Notes under the pieces: model-generated
The model's database searches: none
What the model was told of the DNA's origin: nothing
What the model saw: only the letters and a program-made list of their open reading frames with translations
Part shown: piece by piece, positions 36,313 through 45,406 of the stretch
How positions within the stretch are numbered: the first letter of the stretch is position 1
How the letters are laid out: each line of letters opens with the position of its first letter
Origin: Asaia sp037151935
Lineage (GTDB): Bacteria > Pseudomonadota > Alphaproteobacteria > Acetobacterales > Acetobacteraceae
Assembly (NCBI RefSeq): GCF_051628905.1
Contig: NZ_CP157575.1
Coordinates: 2,170,001 to 2,234,000, forward strand
Direction: 5' to 3'
DNA length: 64,000 nt
Position numbers and translations under genes: made by a program

Positions 36313-37500
36313 ATGGCCGTTCCATTGATGCAGGCCGTCCGTGTCGGACGCTATGTGGTCAAACAGCATATGCTGGGTCGCAAGCGCTATCCGCTCGTTC
36401 TGATGCTCGAGCCGTTGTTCCGCTGCAATCTGGCCTGCTCGGGCTGCGGAAAGATCGATTATCCGGCACAGATCCTGAACCAGCGCCTGAGCCTGCAGGA
36501 ATGTCTGGATGCCGATGCCGAGGCAGACGCCCCCGTCATTGCCATCGCCGGTGGCGAGCCGCTTCTCCACAAGGAGATGCCCGAGATCGTCAAGGGGCTG
36601 ACGGCGCGCAAGAAATACGTCTATCTCTGCACGAACGGGCTTCTGCTCGACAAGAAGCTCGACGATTACGAGCCCAATCCGTTCTTCTCATGGGATATTC
36701 ATCTCGACGGCGACAAGGCGATGCACGATTCGTCAGTCTGCCAGGAAGGCGTTTACGAGCGCGCCGTTGCCGCCATTCGCAAGGCGAAGGAGCGCGGTTT
36801 CCGCGTTTCCATCAACTGCACCCTGTTTGACGGCGCCCAGCCCGAGCGCGTTGCGCGGTTTTTCGATGAAGTCATGGCGCTTGGCGTCGATGGCGTCATG
36901 ACGGCACCGGGTTATGCCTATGAGCGTGCGCCGGATCAGGAGCACTTCCTGAACCGTCAGAAGACCAAGCAGCTCTTCCGCGATATCTTCCGTCTCGGCA
37001 AGGGCAAGAAGTGGCGCTTCACCCAGTCGCCGCTCTTCCTGAACTTCTTGGCAGGCAATGAAAACTATCATTGCACGCCTTGGGGCAAGCCGCTCCGTAC
37101 GGTGTTCGGCTGGCAACGTCCCTGCTATCTGCTCGGCGAAGGCTATGCCAAGACCTTCAAGGAGCTGATGGACGATACGGCCTGGGAGCAGTACGGCACC
37201 GGCGCCTATGAGAAGTGCGCCGATTGCATGGTGCATTCCGGCTATGAATCCACAGCCGTCATGGATGCCGTTAAGCGTCCCTGGCACATCGCAAAGGTTG
37301 CGCTGTTCGGTCCCGAGACCGAAAAGCCGATGGTCCCCGAGATCTCTCTCGCGAACCAGCGCAAGGCCGAATACAAATACGAGGCTCAGGTGGCCGAGCA
37401 GGTTACCCTGCTCGAATCACGCAAGCCGGCCCGTGGGCCGCGCGTGCGCGTGCACAAGGCCGAAGACAAGCCGGTCGAAGTGGCTGACGCCGCAGACTGA
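36313..37500 (+). CDS. hpnH: Adenosyl-hopene transferase HpnH (radical SAM)
   Basis: 395 residues. The radical SAM motif is LFRCNLACSGCGKIDYP with Cys38-x3-Cys42-x2-Cys45. The IAGGEPLLH stretch (about 79-87) is the SAM-binding GGE motif, and the C-terminal half has the Cys-containing region shared with SPASM-like proteins. HpnH attaches the 5'-deoxyadenosyl radical to hopene, the first step of side-chain extension. It is divergent from hpnM-I-J-K and ends at a strong terminator. Squalene-hopene cyclase is not in the window. Confidence 0.97.
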   Translation: MAVPLMQAVRVGRYVVKQHMLGRKRYPLVLMLEPLFRCNLACSGCGKIDYPAQILNQRLSLQECLDADAEADAPVIAIAGGEPLLHKEMPEIVKGLTARKKYVYLCTNGLLLDKKLDDYEPNPFFSWDIHLDGDKAMHDSSVCQEGVYERAVAAIRKAKERGFRVSINCTLFDGAQPERVARFFDEVMALGVDGVMTAPGYAYERAPDQEHFLNRQKTKQLFRDIFRLGKGKKWRFTQSPLFLNFLAGNENYHCTPWGKPLRTVFGWQRPCYLLGEGYAKTFKELMDDTAWEQYGTGAYEKCADCMVHSGYESTAVMDAVKRPWHIAKVALFGPETEKPMVPEISLANQRKAEYKYEAQVAEQVTLLESRKPARGPRVRVHKAEDKPVEVADAAD

Positions 37501-37593
37501 CGCTTTAGATTAGAGAGCGAGAGCCCTCAGGAGAGCCTGGCATGGCCTCGCTCTCCAGCGCTCTGGTCAAACAGGGCGTGACAGTTTTATCCT

Positions 37594-37636
37594 GAAAAGG
37601 CGGACATACGATGTGTATGTCCGCCTTTTCTTTTTT
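37594..37636 (+). terminator. Strong intrinsic terminator after hpnH
   Basis: A perfect 16-bp stem (GAAAAGGCGGACATAC and its complement) with loop GATGT, then six T. It ends only 16 bp before the start of the CorC-like gene. Confidence 0.93.
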
Positions 37637-37652
37637 CCGAACGAAGGACCCC

Positions 37653-38945
37653 ATGCTCACCCCCATTCTGGTCATCTGTCTTCTCATTGCGCTGAACAGC
37701 ATTTTCGCCATGGGCGAAATGGCGCTGATCTCGGCCAAGCGACCGCGCCTTGCGGCGCTGGTCAAGCGGCAGGTGCGCGGGGCGGAGCGGGCGCTGCGTC
37801 TGGCGGATGAGCCGCATTCCTTTCTGCCGACCGTGCAGATCGGCATGACACTGGTGTCCATTCTCGAAGGCGCGTTCGGCGGGAGTCAGATCGAAGAGGA
37901 TCTGGCGCTCCTGATCCGTCGCAGCGATCTGCTGCGTCCTTTCGCCAATGAGCTGTCCATTGGCATTGTGGTGATGGGCATCACCTTCGCCATGCTGGTC
38001 TTCGGAGAGTTGGTGCCCAAGCAGATCGCCTTGCAGCAGCCGGAAAAAATTGCGGCGCGCCTGTCCTTCATCCTTTCGGCGCTTCTGACCGTTTCGCGCC
38101 CGGTTGTGGCCCTGCTGAGTGGGGCGTCTTCTCTCGTTCTGCGCCTGTTCGGTGTCGGTGGCCTGACACGCGCGGCCATAACGGAAGAGGAACTGCGCGC
38201 CATTCTGGCCGAAGGCGCGCAGGCTGGCGTGCTTGAAACCGAAGAGCGCATCATGATCGAACGCCTGCTGCGTCTGGCCGATCGCCCCGTGCGGGCCATC
38301 ATGACCCCACGTAACGAGCTGTTCTGGGTCGATCGTCATGCCAGTCGCGATGCGCTCATCGTCAAGCTGCGTCAGTCGACCTATACGCGCATTCTGGTCT
38401 GTGAGGGCGATGTGGACCACCCGGTTGGCGTCGTGCTGGCCAAGGACCTCATGGATCGTCTGCTTCAGGGTCTGCCCGTCTCCATCGAGGCGGCGCTGCG
38501 CCAGCCTATCGTGGTGCCTGACAGCCTGACCGCGCAGGACATGATCGAACGCATGCGTGGCGAGCGTCTGGGCATCGCTTTCGTGCTCGACGAATATGGT
38601 TCTTTCGAAGGGATCGTGACGCCTTCCGATATTTTCGAGGCGATCGTCGGCGATGAAAACGCCGAAAAGAACAAGACAGAGCGTGAAAACCCGCAGCAGC
38701 GGGATGAATATGTGCTTGATGGGTTCATGCCCGCCGATGAGGTGCGTTCAGTGCTCGATCTGCCGGATCTGCCCGCTGCCGGCAGTTATCACACGCTTGC
38801 CGGCGCCATTCTTGCCCTGCTGCGTCGCGTGCCTGCCAAGGGTGACAAGGTGGTATTCGCCGGATGGCTGTTCGAAGTGGTCGAGATGGAGCAGCGCCGC
38901 GTGACCAAAGTGCGTGCCAGCCGTCAGGTTCTGGCGGAAAATTAA
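37653..38945 (+). CDS. CNNM/CorC-family membrane protein with CBS domains
   Basis: 430 residues from the ATG preceded by AAGGA; the frame begins earlier inside the terminator loop but that would be non-conserved. The N-terminal DUF21/CNNM domain has four hydrophobic helices (about 1-160). Two CBS domains follow (about 215-340, with RPVRAIMTPRNELFWVD and VLDEYGSFEGIVTPSDIFEA). A CorC/HlyC C-terminal domain (about 350-425) ends the protein. The family is linked to Mg2+/Co2+ efflux. Confidence 0.92.
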   Translation: MLTPILVICLLIALNSIFAMGEMALISAKRPRLAALVKRQVRGAERALRLADEPHSFLPTVQIGMTLVSILEGAFGGSQIEEDLALLIRRSDLLRPFANELSIGIVVMGITFAMLVFGELVPKQIALQQPEKIAARLSFILSALLTVSRPVVALLSGASSLVLRLFGVGGLTRAAITEEELRAILAEGAQAGVLETEERIMIERLLRLADRPVRAIMTPRNELFWVDRHASRDALIVKLRQSTYTRILVCEGDVDHPVGVVLAKDLMDRLLQGLPVSIEAALRQPIVVPDSLTAQDMIERMRGERLGIAFVLDEYGSFEGIVTPSDIFEAIVGDENAEKNKTERENPQQRDEYVLDGFMPADEVRSVLDLPDLPAAGSYHTLAGAILALLRRVPAKGDKVVFAGWLFEVVEMEQRRVTKVRASRQVLAEN

Positions 38946-39011
38946 ACTAAAGCCATTTGTCACCCGCGCATTTGTAACGCTATCGTTCTGAATCGATCGG
39001 GCGGGAGACAA

Positions 39012-39815
39012 ATGACAGGCTTGGGATCGGCAGTCGCAAAGCCGGGTTTTGCGTTTTTCCTCGGGCTGCGGGCCCGTTATCTGCTTCATGCTGGAAAAGC
39101 GCTGATGGTGCAGCGTTGGATGATGTTGATGGGGGCCGCACTGGCGTCGCCCTCCATCCCCTTCGTGGCCATTTTTCTGCATCTCGGCCATTTATCCCTT
39201 GCGGTGCTGGCGGGTCCGGGAGGTCTGAGGGCGCATTTCGTGGCAGTTTTGGCGGCCCAGGCCGCTTTTATCGCCTGGTCGCAAGGGCTGGGCGGATTCG
39301 CGCGTGGCGGTAGTTTTCGCGCCTTTATCGATACCTTGCCCATCACACCTCAGCACCGTCTGCTGATAACGGGGATACTTCTTGCGGCGCTCGATCTGCC
39401 GCTGTTTCTCCCATTCATCATCGGAGGTGCTCTGATCGGCTCGGCGTCGCTCTCGGCCCTTCCTCATTATAGTATGGCGTTGATCGTTTTCGTGGGGCTG
39501 GTCCTGCTCTTGCAGGCGGCGCTCGTCGAGCGTCTCTTCTCTCTCTGCGTCGCAATTTTTCTGGCCAACTCCCTGCTCGCCGCCGGATGTATGACGCAGC
39601 CATTCTGGTCGGGGGCTCTCTGCCTGATCGGGGCCGCCGGGCTCGGTGTGGCTGGTTTCATTCTGGTCGGTCGCGAGCCCGGACTCACCTCTCTCTCGAT
39701 ATGGCTGGCTGCCCGTCGGCGGGTTCCATCCTATGTCAGGGCAAAGCCTGTCGACCGGCTCGCACGCCTCTCCCCCGTGTTGCGGCTGCAATTGCGCAGG
39801 TTGCAATCGTGGTGA
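39012..39815 (+). CDS. ABC exporter permease-like membrane protein (possibly truncated by frameshift)
   Basis: 267 residues with about six hydrophobic helices and a basic C-terminal stretch (RLARLSPVLRLQLRRLQSW) that looks like a cytoplasmic loop rather than a natural end. It is followed by a small ORF in another frame that supplies more membrane segments, then by an ABC ATPase. All three overlap by four bases. No known family was recognised; the pair resembles ABC-2-type exporters. Confidence 0.65.
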   Translation: MTGLGSAVAKPGFAFFLGLRARYLLHAGKALMVQRWMMLMGAALASPSIPFVAIFLHLGHLSLAVLAGPGGLRAHFVAVLAAQAAFIAWSQGLGGFARGGSFRAFIDTLPITPQHRLLITGILLAALDLPLFLPFIIGGALIGSASLSALPHYSMALIVFVGLVLLLQAALVERLFSLCVAIFLANSLLAAGCMTQPFWSGALCLIGAAGLGVAGFILVGREPGLTSLSIWLAARRRVPSYVRAKPVDRLARLSPVLRLQLRRLQSW

Positions 39816-39940
39816 CCTATGGTCTGTTGCTCTGCGCGATGCGGTGGAGCCTGTGCATCGATACGCGTTGGCGACCGATGGCCAGCGTATCTCTGAGCAT
39901 TCTCTGGGTCAGTTTCATTCTGATGGAGGTGACGGCATGA
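39812..39940 (+). CDS. 42-residue membrane peptide, or the displaced C-terminus of the permease
   Basis: Starts GTG overlapping the permease stop (GTGA) and ends in an ATGA overlap with the ATPase. It encodes a hydrophobic helix (TYGLLLCAMRW), a short polar loop (CIDTRWRP) and a second hydrophobic stretch (SVSLSILWVSFILMEV). The frame is open well upstream (from 39587), so a one-base indel could join it to the permease. Confidence 0.5.
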   Translation: MTYGLLLCAMRWSLCIDTRWRPMASVSLSILWVSFILMEVTA

Positions 39941-40560
39941 CTGCCATTCTGCGCTGTTCCGACCTCTGTGTGGCTTATGGTGGTCGACCCGTTCTCTCTT
40001 CGGTCAGCCTGTCGCTCGGCATAGGGTTTCATGGCCTGTGGGGAGCGAACGGAACCGGGAAATCGACCTTGCTGCGGGTGTTGTCCGGCGCGGTAAAGCC
40101 CGATCATGGCGATGTCTGGATTGCCGGAAAGCATATGGCGCGCGATCCCGTCGCAGCACGGAAAGGTCTGGCCTATGTGCCGGACGAGGTGGCGGTCTAT
40201 CCGTTCATGACCGGGCGCGATCTGATGGCGCTTTGCGCCTGGGCGCGCGCAGCGCCGACAATATCGCCCGGATTGATAGAGGGGTTCGGCCTCACCCCGC
40301 ATCTCGACAAGCGTTACGATGCGCTGTCTCTGGGCACGAGGCGAAAAATGCTGATCGCTTCCGCCTTCATCGGTGAGGCGGCGGTTCTTTTGATGGACGA
40401 GCCTGCGAACGGCCTCGATTCAGCGTCCCGCGCATTCTTCAGTGCGCTTCTGACCGAAAAATCCCGCTCGGCCTGCGTTCTGCTCTCGACGCATGACGGG
40501 GGATTTCTCGAAGCGCAGGGTGCGGCAATCATCCGTCAGGAGAGTCTTGGCCTCTCCTGA
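39937..40560 (+). CDS. ABC transporter ATP-binding protein
   Basis: 207 residues from the ATG at 39937; the frame runs back to 39646 only as a shadow. Walker A is GLWGANGTGKSTLLRVLSG, the signature LSLGTRRKMLIASAF (a variant typical of ABC-2 exporters), Walker B VLLMDEPANGLDS and the H-loop LSTHDGG. It pairs with the upstream membrane protein(s). Short for the family but complete. Substrate unknown. Confidence 0.9.
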   Translation: MTAILRCSDLCVAYGGRPVLSSVSLSLGIGFHGLWGANGTGKSTLLRVLSGAVKPDHGDVWIAGKHMARDPVAARKGLAYVPDEVAVYPFMTGRDLMALCAWARAAPTISPGLIEGFGLTPHLDKRYDALSLGTRRKMLIASAFIGEAAVLLMDEPANGLDSASRAFFSALLTEKSRSACVLLSTHDGGFLEAQGAAIIRQESLGLS

Positions 40561-40562
40561 CG
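40534..40562. terminator. Hairpin between convergent ABC ATPase and lytic transglycosylase genes
   Basis: CGTCAGGAGAG and its exact complement pair over 7 nt, with the ATPase stop codon inside the stem. It lacks a T-run, so termination is uncertain. Confidence 0.45.
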
Positions 40563-40575
40563 GTGTCAGGCGCAA

Positions 40576-42582
40576 TCAGTGCCAGGTGACCGGACGGGCG
40601 CTGGCGATTTCCTGCTCATCGGCAAAGCGCGGCCATTGAGCGCGGGCGAGCGCATGAAGCGACGGCGCGGGCAGGCCCAGCTTGTCGGCGTAGATCCAGA
40701 GATAGGCGAAGGCATGGTGAACGTAGTCGCGCGTCTCGCCATTAGGCAGCAGCTCCATGAAGAGCAGCGGATCGTGGATCTGCCCGGCTTCGTTCGGTGC
40801 GCCACCTTCCCAGCGTGCGATGGCACCCGGCCCCGCATTATAGGAAGCAAGTGTATGAATGAGATCGCCCCCCTTGGGAGCCTCTTCGGAACGCTCTGAC
40901 AGACCGGCAAGATACTGCACGTAAAGCTGGCCGATTTCGAGATTGACGGCCGGGTTGTGCAGTCGCCCGACCATATCGGCAGGCACGTTGATGATGGCAA
41001 CACCATGGGCGTCGAGAGCGGGTTTGGGGCCGCTCACGAAGCTGGCGGTCAAGGGGCGGATCTGCATCAGCCCATGCGCACCAGCGCTTGATGACGCCTT
41101 GGGGTCGAAATTGGATTCCAGACGGGTCAGCGCATAAACGAGCGCCGGGTCCATCTTGAAGCCGTGACGTGGGGCCAGTTGCGGGGTCGGGAACCCCGCA
41201 AGATGAGCCGGGCGACCGTCGCGGGCAGCAAGAATAGTGGCAATCTGTTCGGACAGGTCGTGCAGCCCTGCGGCTGCGGCCACGAGTTGCACCGAATGGC
41301 ACAGGGCGGTGTCCGAGACGATGTCGGGCCACATGCGCCGTAGCAGGGCTTCGGCGCGCGAGGTTTCACCAATCTGAAGCAGGGCGAAGAGGCGGTGTCC
41401 CTGAGGGGTGGCGGCGACCGCTTCGATATCGATTTCACCCATGACTGGGATCGGGTTCTGAAGCGCCGTGGTGTCGTCGGCGGAGATGCCTTCATGCCCG
41501 TCATTTTGCGCCGGATCCTGCCCGGGTGTCATGCCTGCATGATGCAGTCCGAGCATTTGTCGTGCCAGAATGCCATAGAACGTGCCCGGCTCAGCGGCAG
41601 CGCGTTGCAGCCATGAGGTGGTCAGGGTCGGGGAATTGCCGAGATGGCGATGGGCCCGCGATGCCCAGTAGGCGGAGGCAGCGCGTAGCTCGTTGGTGGT
41701 CGTGCCTGCGCGTGAAGCCTGTTCGAAATAGCCCAGTGCCTCGTGCAACGCGCCCTGACGCCAGGCTGCAAGCCCTGCGACATATCCAGCATAGCCGAGC
41801 TGATGGGCGCTTTGGGTAAAGCCGTTACGGGCAGTTTGCAGCGCAAAGCCGGTTTCGCCCGCGCTGAGCATGCCCAGCGCAATCTCGGCCTTGAGCTGAC
41901 CTGCATAGAGCGGCGTCATGCCAGGTGTGGAATCCACCAGCTTGACGGCACTCTGGCCGCCCTTGAGCCCCCAGGAAAGACGCTCGCCGATCGTGCGATC
42001 AAGCAGCGGATTGCGGTTGAGAATATGGGCCAGAGGGTCAGGGGCAGAGGGAGTGTTGGTGGATGACACATCGGATGGCGCGAGAGGTGTCGGAAAACTC
42101 TGCTGCGCGACACTGCCCTTGGGACTGATCGCGATCAGCAGGTTCTGAATGGCGCCTGCATCGGCCAGGCTTGAAAAGGTCTTGAGCCACAGGCGCAGTT
42201 GAACCGGCTCGGGATGATAGGCCGCGTTGAGATAGCGCTCGGCCAGCAGATCGCCGATGAGCACGCTGTCATGAGCCTCGCGCGACCGGGCGATGGCGGT
42301 TTCGAAATCGCCGGAACGCTGGGCACGGAAAGCCTCTTTCAGAAGCGCAGCATCTGAGGCGGAAAGGGGATGGGGAAGACCATTCGAACCTCCAGGCGCA
42401 GAGGAGCGCGGCGTAGCAAACGCCGTTTCCTCGCTCTGGGTGTTGTCATGATCGGCAGGGTTGAGCGTCGATTTGCTTTCCTGGGCACGAAGCGGATTGA
42501 ACGTCGCTCCCGCCACAAGCACAGCGCACAGCATCAAGGCACGGGCGCTGTTACTCGACGCGAAATAAGAAATTCCTCGCAT
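40576..42582 (-). CDS. Soluble lytic murein transglycosylase
   Basis: About 668 residues from the Met that starts MRGISYFASSNSARALML; an in-frame Met 19 codons earlier precedes the signal peptide less naturally. The signal peptide ends near LRA-Q. A long helical superhelix with TPR-like repeats leads to the C-terminal SLT domain: YALTRLESNFDPKASSSAGAH contains the catalytic Glu, followed by GLMQIRPLTA and LASYNAGPGAIARW. It cleaves peptidoglycan strands with anhydro-muramic ends, in the periplasm. Confidence 0.93.
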   Translation of the reverse strand: MRGISYFASSNSARALMLCAVLVAGATFNPLRAQESKSTLNPADHDNTQSEETAFATPRSSAPGGSNGLPHPLSASDAALLKEAFRAQRSGDFETAIARSREAHDSVLIGDLLAERYLNAAYHPEPVQLRLWLKTFSSLADAGAIQNLLIAISPKGSVAQQSFPTPLAPSDVSSTNTPSAPDPLAHILNRNPLLDRTIGERLSWGLKGGQSAVKLVDSTPGMTPLYAGQLKAEIALGMLSAGETGFALQTARNGFTQSAHQLGYAGYVAGLAAWRQGALHEALGYFEQASRAGTTTNELRAASAYWASRAHRHLGNSPTLTTSWLQRAAAEPGTFYGILARQMLGLHHAGMTPGQDPAQNDGHEGISADDTTALQNPIPVMGEIDIEAVAATPQGHRLFALLQIGETSRAEALLRRMWPDIVSDTALCHSVQLVAAAAGLHDLSEQIATILAARDGRPAHLAGFPTPQLAPRHGFKMDPALVYALTRLESNFDPKASSSAGAHGLMQIRPLTASFVSGPKPALDAHGVAIINVPADMVGRLHNPAVNLEIGQLYVQYLAGLSERSEEAPKGGDLIHTLASYNAGPGAIARWEGGAPNEAGQIHDPLLFMELLPNGETRDYVHHAFAYLWIYADKLGLPAPSLHALARAQWPRFADEQEIASARPVTWH

Positions 42583-42763
42583 GGTGGAGATGCTGGTAGC
42601 CCCCCCTGCTCGATAAAGCAAGAGTGGCCAAAAAGTCACACCAAAGGAGTTCGCTATTCTAAGATCGTTTCTCGAATTCTACCAGAGGGATAACGCGGAA
42701 AAACCGCATTTTTCGGCCCCCAAATCACTTTTTTTTATAAAGCGTTTGCAACAGGGAGAATAC

Positions 42764-43549
42764 TCACGACGAAGCGAGCGTTTCCGCCAGAAAAACGAGG
42801 TCTTTCCACATCTCCCGACGGGCTCTGGCGCTGGAAAGCAACTGCTGCGGGTGCTGCATGGCCAGCGCCTCGACCGCGCTACCGTCATCGAGTCGCAATC
42901 TGTGCCAAGCGCCGCGCGACCGGGCCATGCTTGCCTGCTCGTCGAGCAGGAGTCGCAGGGGAGTCAGGCCGAGAAGAATCAACCTTTCGGGACGTGCCTT
43001 GACGATGGCGGCGTTGAGCAGGGCGCGACATTCCCGGCTTTCGATCTGCGAGACGGCGCGCCCGCCGGGCGGACGCCAGGGCAGGGCAGGCGCCTGGGAG
43101 AGGCGGCTGCGGTCAAGCCCGATACTGGGCAGGATCATATCGAGCAGGCGTCCTGTTTCTCCCGCAAACACCTCGCCGGAGCGGTCTTCATCGGCATCAG
43201 GGGCATCGCCGACGAGCATCAGCGTGGCACCGGGCACGAAGCGCGGGCGCACGCTTGTCGATGCCGTGCGTGCAAGGGCGCATTCCGGGAAGGTCTCTAC
43301 TCCCCAGGCCTGTGCGGCTTGCGTATCTACCAGGGATGGCCGTGGCTGCACGGGCGGCGTAACGTTCTGTCTCGCAGCGGGTGGGCGTGCCGGGCGTTGC
43401 CGCATGGCCTGAGGCAAAGAGAGGCTGGCCGCCCGGTCGAGCCTGTGCGGCGCGACGTCATCGAGCGCGCAATCGACGCCCCAGTCCCGATACAGGTCCA
43501 GCAGGGCGAGAATCTCGGAGTGGTCCTGACCGGACAGGGAAAGGGACAT
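42764..43549 (-). CDS. Uracil-DNA glycosylase family 4-like protein with incomplete Fe-S site
   Basis: 261 residues. An N-terminal extension of about 75 residues precedes the UDG domain. Motif 1 reads LMLVGDAPDADEDRSGEVFAG (family 4 normally GEAPG-xxED-xxG-PFVG), and WRPPGGR and AMQHPQQLL match the later motifs. Of the four Fe-S cysteines only two are present (PEC and REC); the CxxC first Cys is Phe and the Cys before RPP is Trp. It is divergent from the TPR protein gene. Activity is uncertain. Confidence 0.8.
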   Translation of the reverse strand: MSLSLSGQDHSEILALLDLYRDWGVDCALDDVAPHRLDRAASLSLPQAMRQRPARPPAARQNVTPPVQPRPSLVDTQAAQAWGVETFPECALARTASTSVRPRFVPGATLMLVGDAPDADEDRSGEVFAGETGRLLDMILPSIGLDRSRLSQAPALPWRPPGGRAVSQIESRECRALLNAAIVKARPERLILLGLTPLRLLLDEQASMARSRGAWHRLRLDDGSAVEALAMQHPQQLLSSARARREMWKDLVFLAETLASS

Positions 43550-43600
43550 GGTTTCTTATCAGTTTGGTGTCTGAACGGGTTCAGTCTAGATTGTCACACG

Positions 43601-45406
43601 ATGCAAACCAAGCGCTCTCCGTTCCGGCTCGTCCTTCTTGCCTGTCTGGCCCCTGTCACAACGGTGTCTGTTACCGCTGCCTCAGGCGCCGGGTCCCAGA
43701 GCGGTGTGGCGCTCATGGCGCCCGCCTACTCCCTCACGGGCAGTCTGCTAGGGAGCATCGTCTCGGTGCAGCGCAATAATGTGAGCGATGCCGACCATGC
43801 CCTCTACGGGGCCGTGATGCAGGGCTATCGTGACCCCGATTTCGTGCTCATGGCGCTGCGTTTTGCAGCGATGGATGCTGGGCCTGACTCTGCCGCAAGG
43901 GCAGTTGCACTTGCCGGGCTGATGCCACAGCAAAACCTGTCGCGCATCGTTCTCGGTACGGCAGCGTATCGCGACCGTCGCTGGAAAAGCGCCGAGGGGT
44001 TTTTCGCGCTCCACAGCAAGGAGACCGATGGCCTGTTACGCATGGCGGGCCGTGGCCTGCGCGACTGGTGTCATTACGGGTCGAACCCCGCCAACGGGCA
44101 GGAAGACGATATCGTGCTGCCTCAGAGCGGGATCGATCCGGTAACCTGGCTCGCGCTGTTGCAGCAGGCGCGCATCGCTTCTCTGCGGAACGAGGCGCGT
44201 ACGGATAGTCTTTTCGACCAGCTCGATCGCAGCGCAGCCGCCGTGCCGCCTCTGCTGCGGGTCCAGGCGTTGCAATTCGAGGCTGACTGGCTTGCTTTTC
44301 GTCACCATGATGCCGAGGCTCGCCAGAGGCTTAAAAATGTCGGCAGTCTTCTGCCCGCTTTTCAGCTCGTCGCCGGGCGTCTGCGTCCGGGCCGGATCGG
44401 CAGTGATTTTTCTCCCAGTCAGGGGCTGGCAGAGTTCTATATCGGTGTCACCGCCCTTCTGGGCGATACGACAGCGCATGATGGCGGTAACGCCGGAGCG
44501 CCGAGCCCGGATGATGACAAGCTCAAGGATCTGCGTCAGCTCAAGATCCTGCTGTTGCGTCAGGCCCTGTTTCTCGACCCGGACCTGACGCTGGGCAAGA
44601 TTCTGCTGGCCGAAGAACTGCGCAATGACGGCCAGCTCGACATGGCGCAATCGGCGCTCGATGGCGTAGCCGAGGACGATCCTCTGGCGCCGCTCTCGGA
44701 CCATGCCCAGGCGCAGGTCGCGCTCAAGCGTCACGATCTGGATGCGGCGCTTCATGCGCTGGAGCGTGTGGTCAAGGCCAACCCGGATAACGCCGATATT
44801 CTGAACGAGCTCGGTGCGGTTCAGGACCAGCTCGGTCATTCCGAGGCCGCCATCGAGACGTTTACCCATGCGCTCAACCATGTGAGCGTAATGGAATCGC
44901 GTGTCTGGCCTCTGCTGCTGGGGCGCGCCATCGCCTGGGATCACCTCAAACGTCGCGACAAGGCCCAGGTCGATCTTGATCGCGCACTGGCACTGGCCCC
45001 TTCCGAGCCTGTCCTGCTGAATTACGCGGGCTATTCGGATGTCGAACATAACGAGCGCCCTGAACAGGCTCTTCTGCTACTGCGTCGCGCCATGGATATG
45101 GCGCCCGACGATGCCGAGATACGCGACAGCTATGCTTGGGCGCTGCTCAAGCAGAAGGGCGATCTTGCACAGGCGCTGCCTCTGCTTCTCTCTGCCGTCA
45201 ATGCGGCGCCCGCCGATGCGGAGATCGCCTATCATCTGGGCGTCGCTTACTGGTATCAGGGGCGTCAGCTGGAAGCGCGCGATCAGTGGAGCCAGGCGCT
45301 CAACAACAAGCCCGAGCCCGAGACAAAGGCGCTGATCGATGCCGCCCTTGCCGGTGGGCCGGATCTGCCTGTCATGCGCGGGCGTGCCATTCCCTCGCCT
45401 CGATGA
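43601..45406 (+). CDS. Exported tetratricopeptide-repeat protein
   Basis: 601 residues from the ATG at 43601; the open frame extends to 42746 only as a shadow of the opposite gene. A signal peptide (about 1-28) is followed by helical repeats. Clear TPR units run from about 330 to 580 (for example LDAALHALERVVKANPDNAD, then ILNELGAVQDQLGHSEAAIE). It is coupled to ispE by an ATGA overlap, an arrangement seen in related bacteria. It probably acts as a periplasmic or membrane-associated scaffold; partner unknown. Confidence 0.88.
   Translation: MQTKRSPFRLVLLACLAPVTTVSVTAASGAGSQSGVALMAPAYSLTGSLLGSIVSVQRNNVSDADHALYGAVMQGYRDPDFVLMALRFAAMDAGPDSAARAVALAGLMPQQNLSRIVLGTAAYRDRRWKSAEGFFALHSKETDGLLRMAGRGLRDWCHYGSNPANGQEDDIVLPQSGIDPVTWLALLQQARIASLRNEARTDSLFDQLDRSAAAVPPLLRVQALQFEADWLAFRHHDAEARQRLKNVGSLLPAFQLVAGRLRPGRIGSDFSPSQGLAEFYIGVTALLGDTTAHDGGNAGAPSPDDDKLKDLRQLKILLLRQALFLDPDLTLGKILLAEELRNDGQLDMAQSALDGVAEDDPLAPLSDHAQAQVALKRHDLDAALHALERVVKANPDNADILNELGAVQDQLGHSEAAIETFTHALNHVSVMESRVWPLLLGRAIAWDHLKRRDKAQVDLDRALALAPSEPVLLNYAGYSDVEHNERPEQALLLLRRAMDMAPDDAEIRDSYAWALLKQKGDLAQALPLLLSAVNAAPADAEIAYHLGVAYWYQGRQLEARDQWSQALNNKPEPETKALIDAALAGGPDLPVMRGRAIPSPR

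Noticed and set aside
42746..43600. Long N-terminal extension of the TPR protein frame
   Set aside because: It overlaps the whole opposite-strand UDG-like gene; the natural signal peptide begins at 43601.
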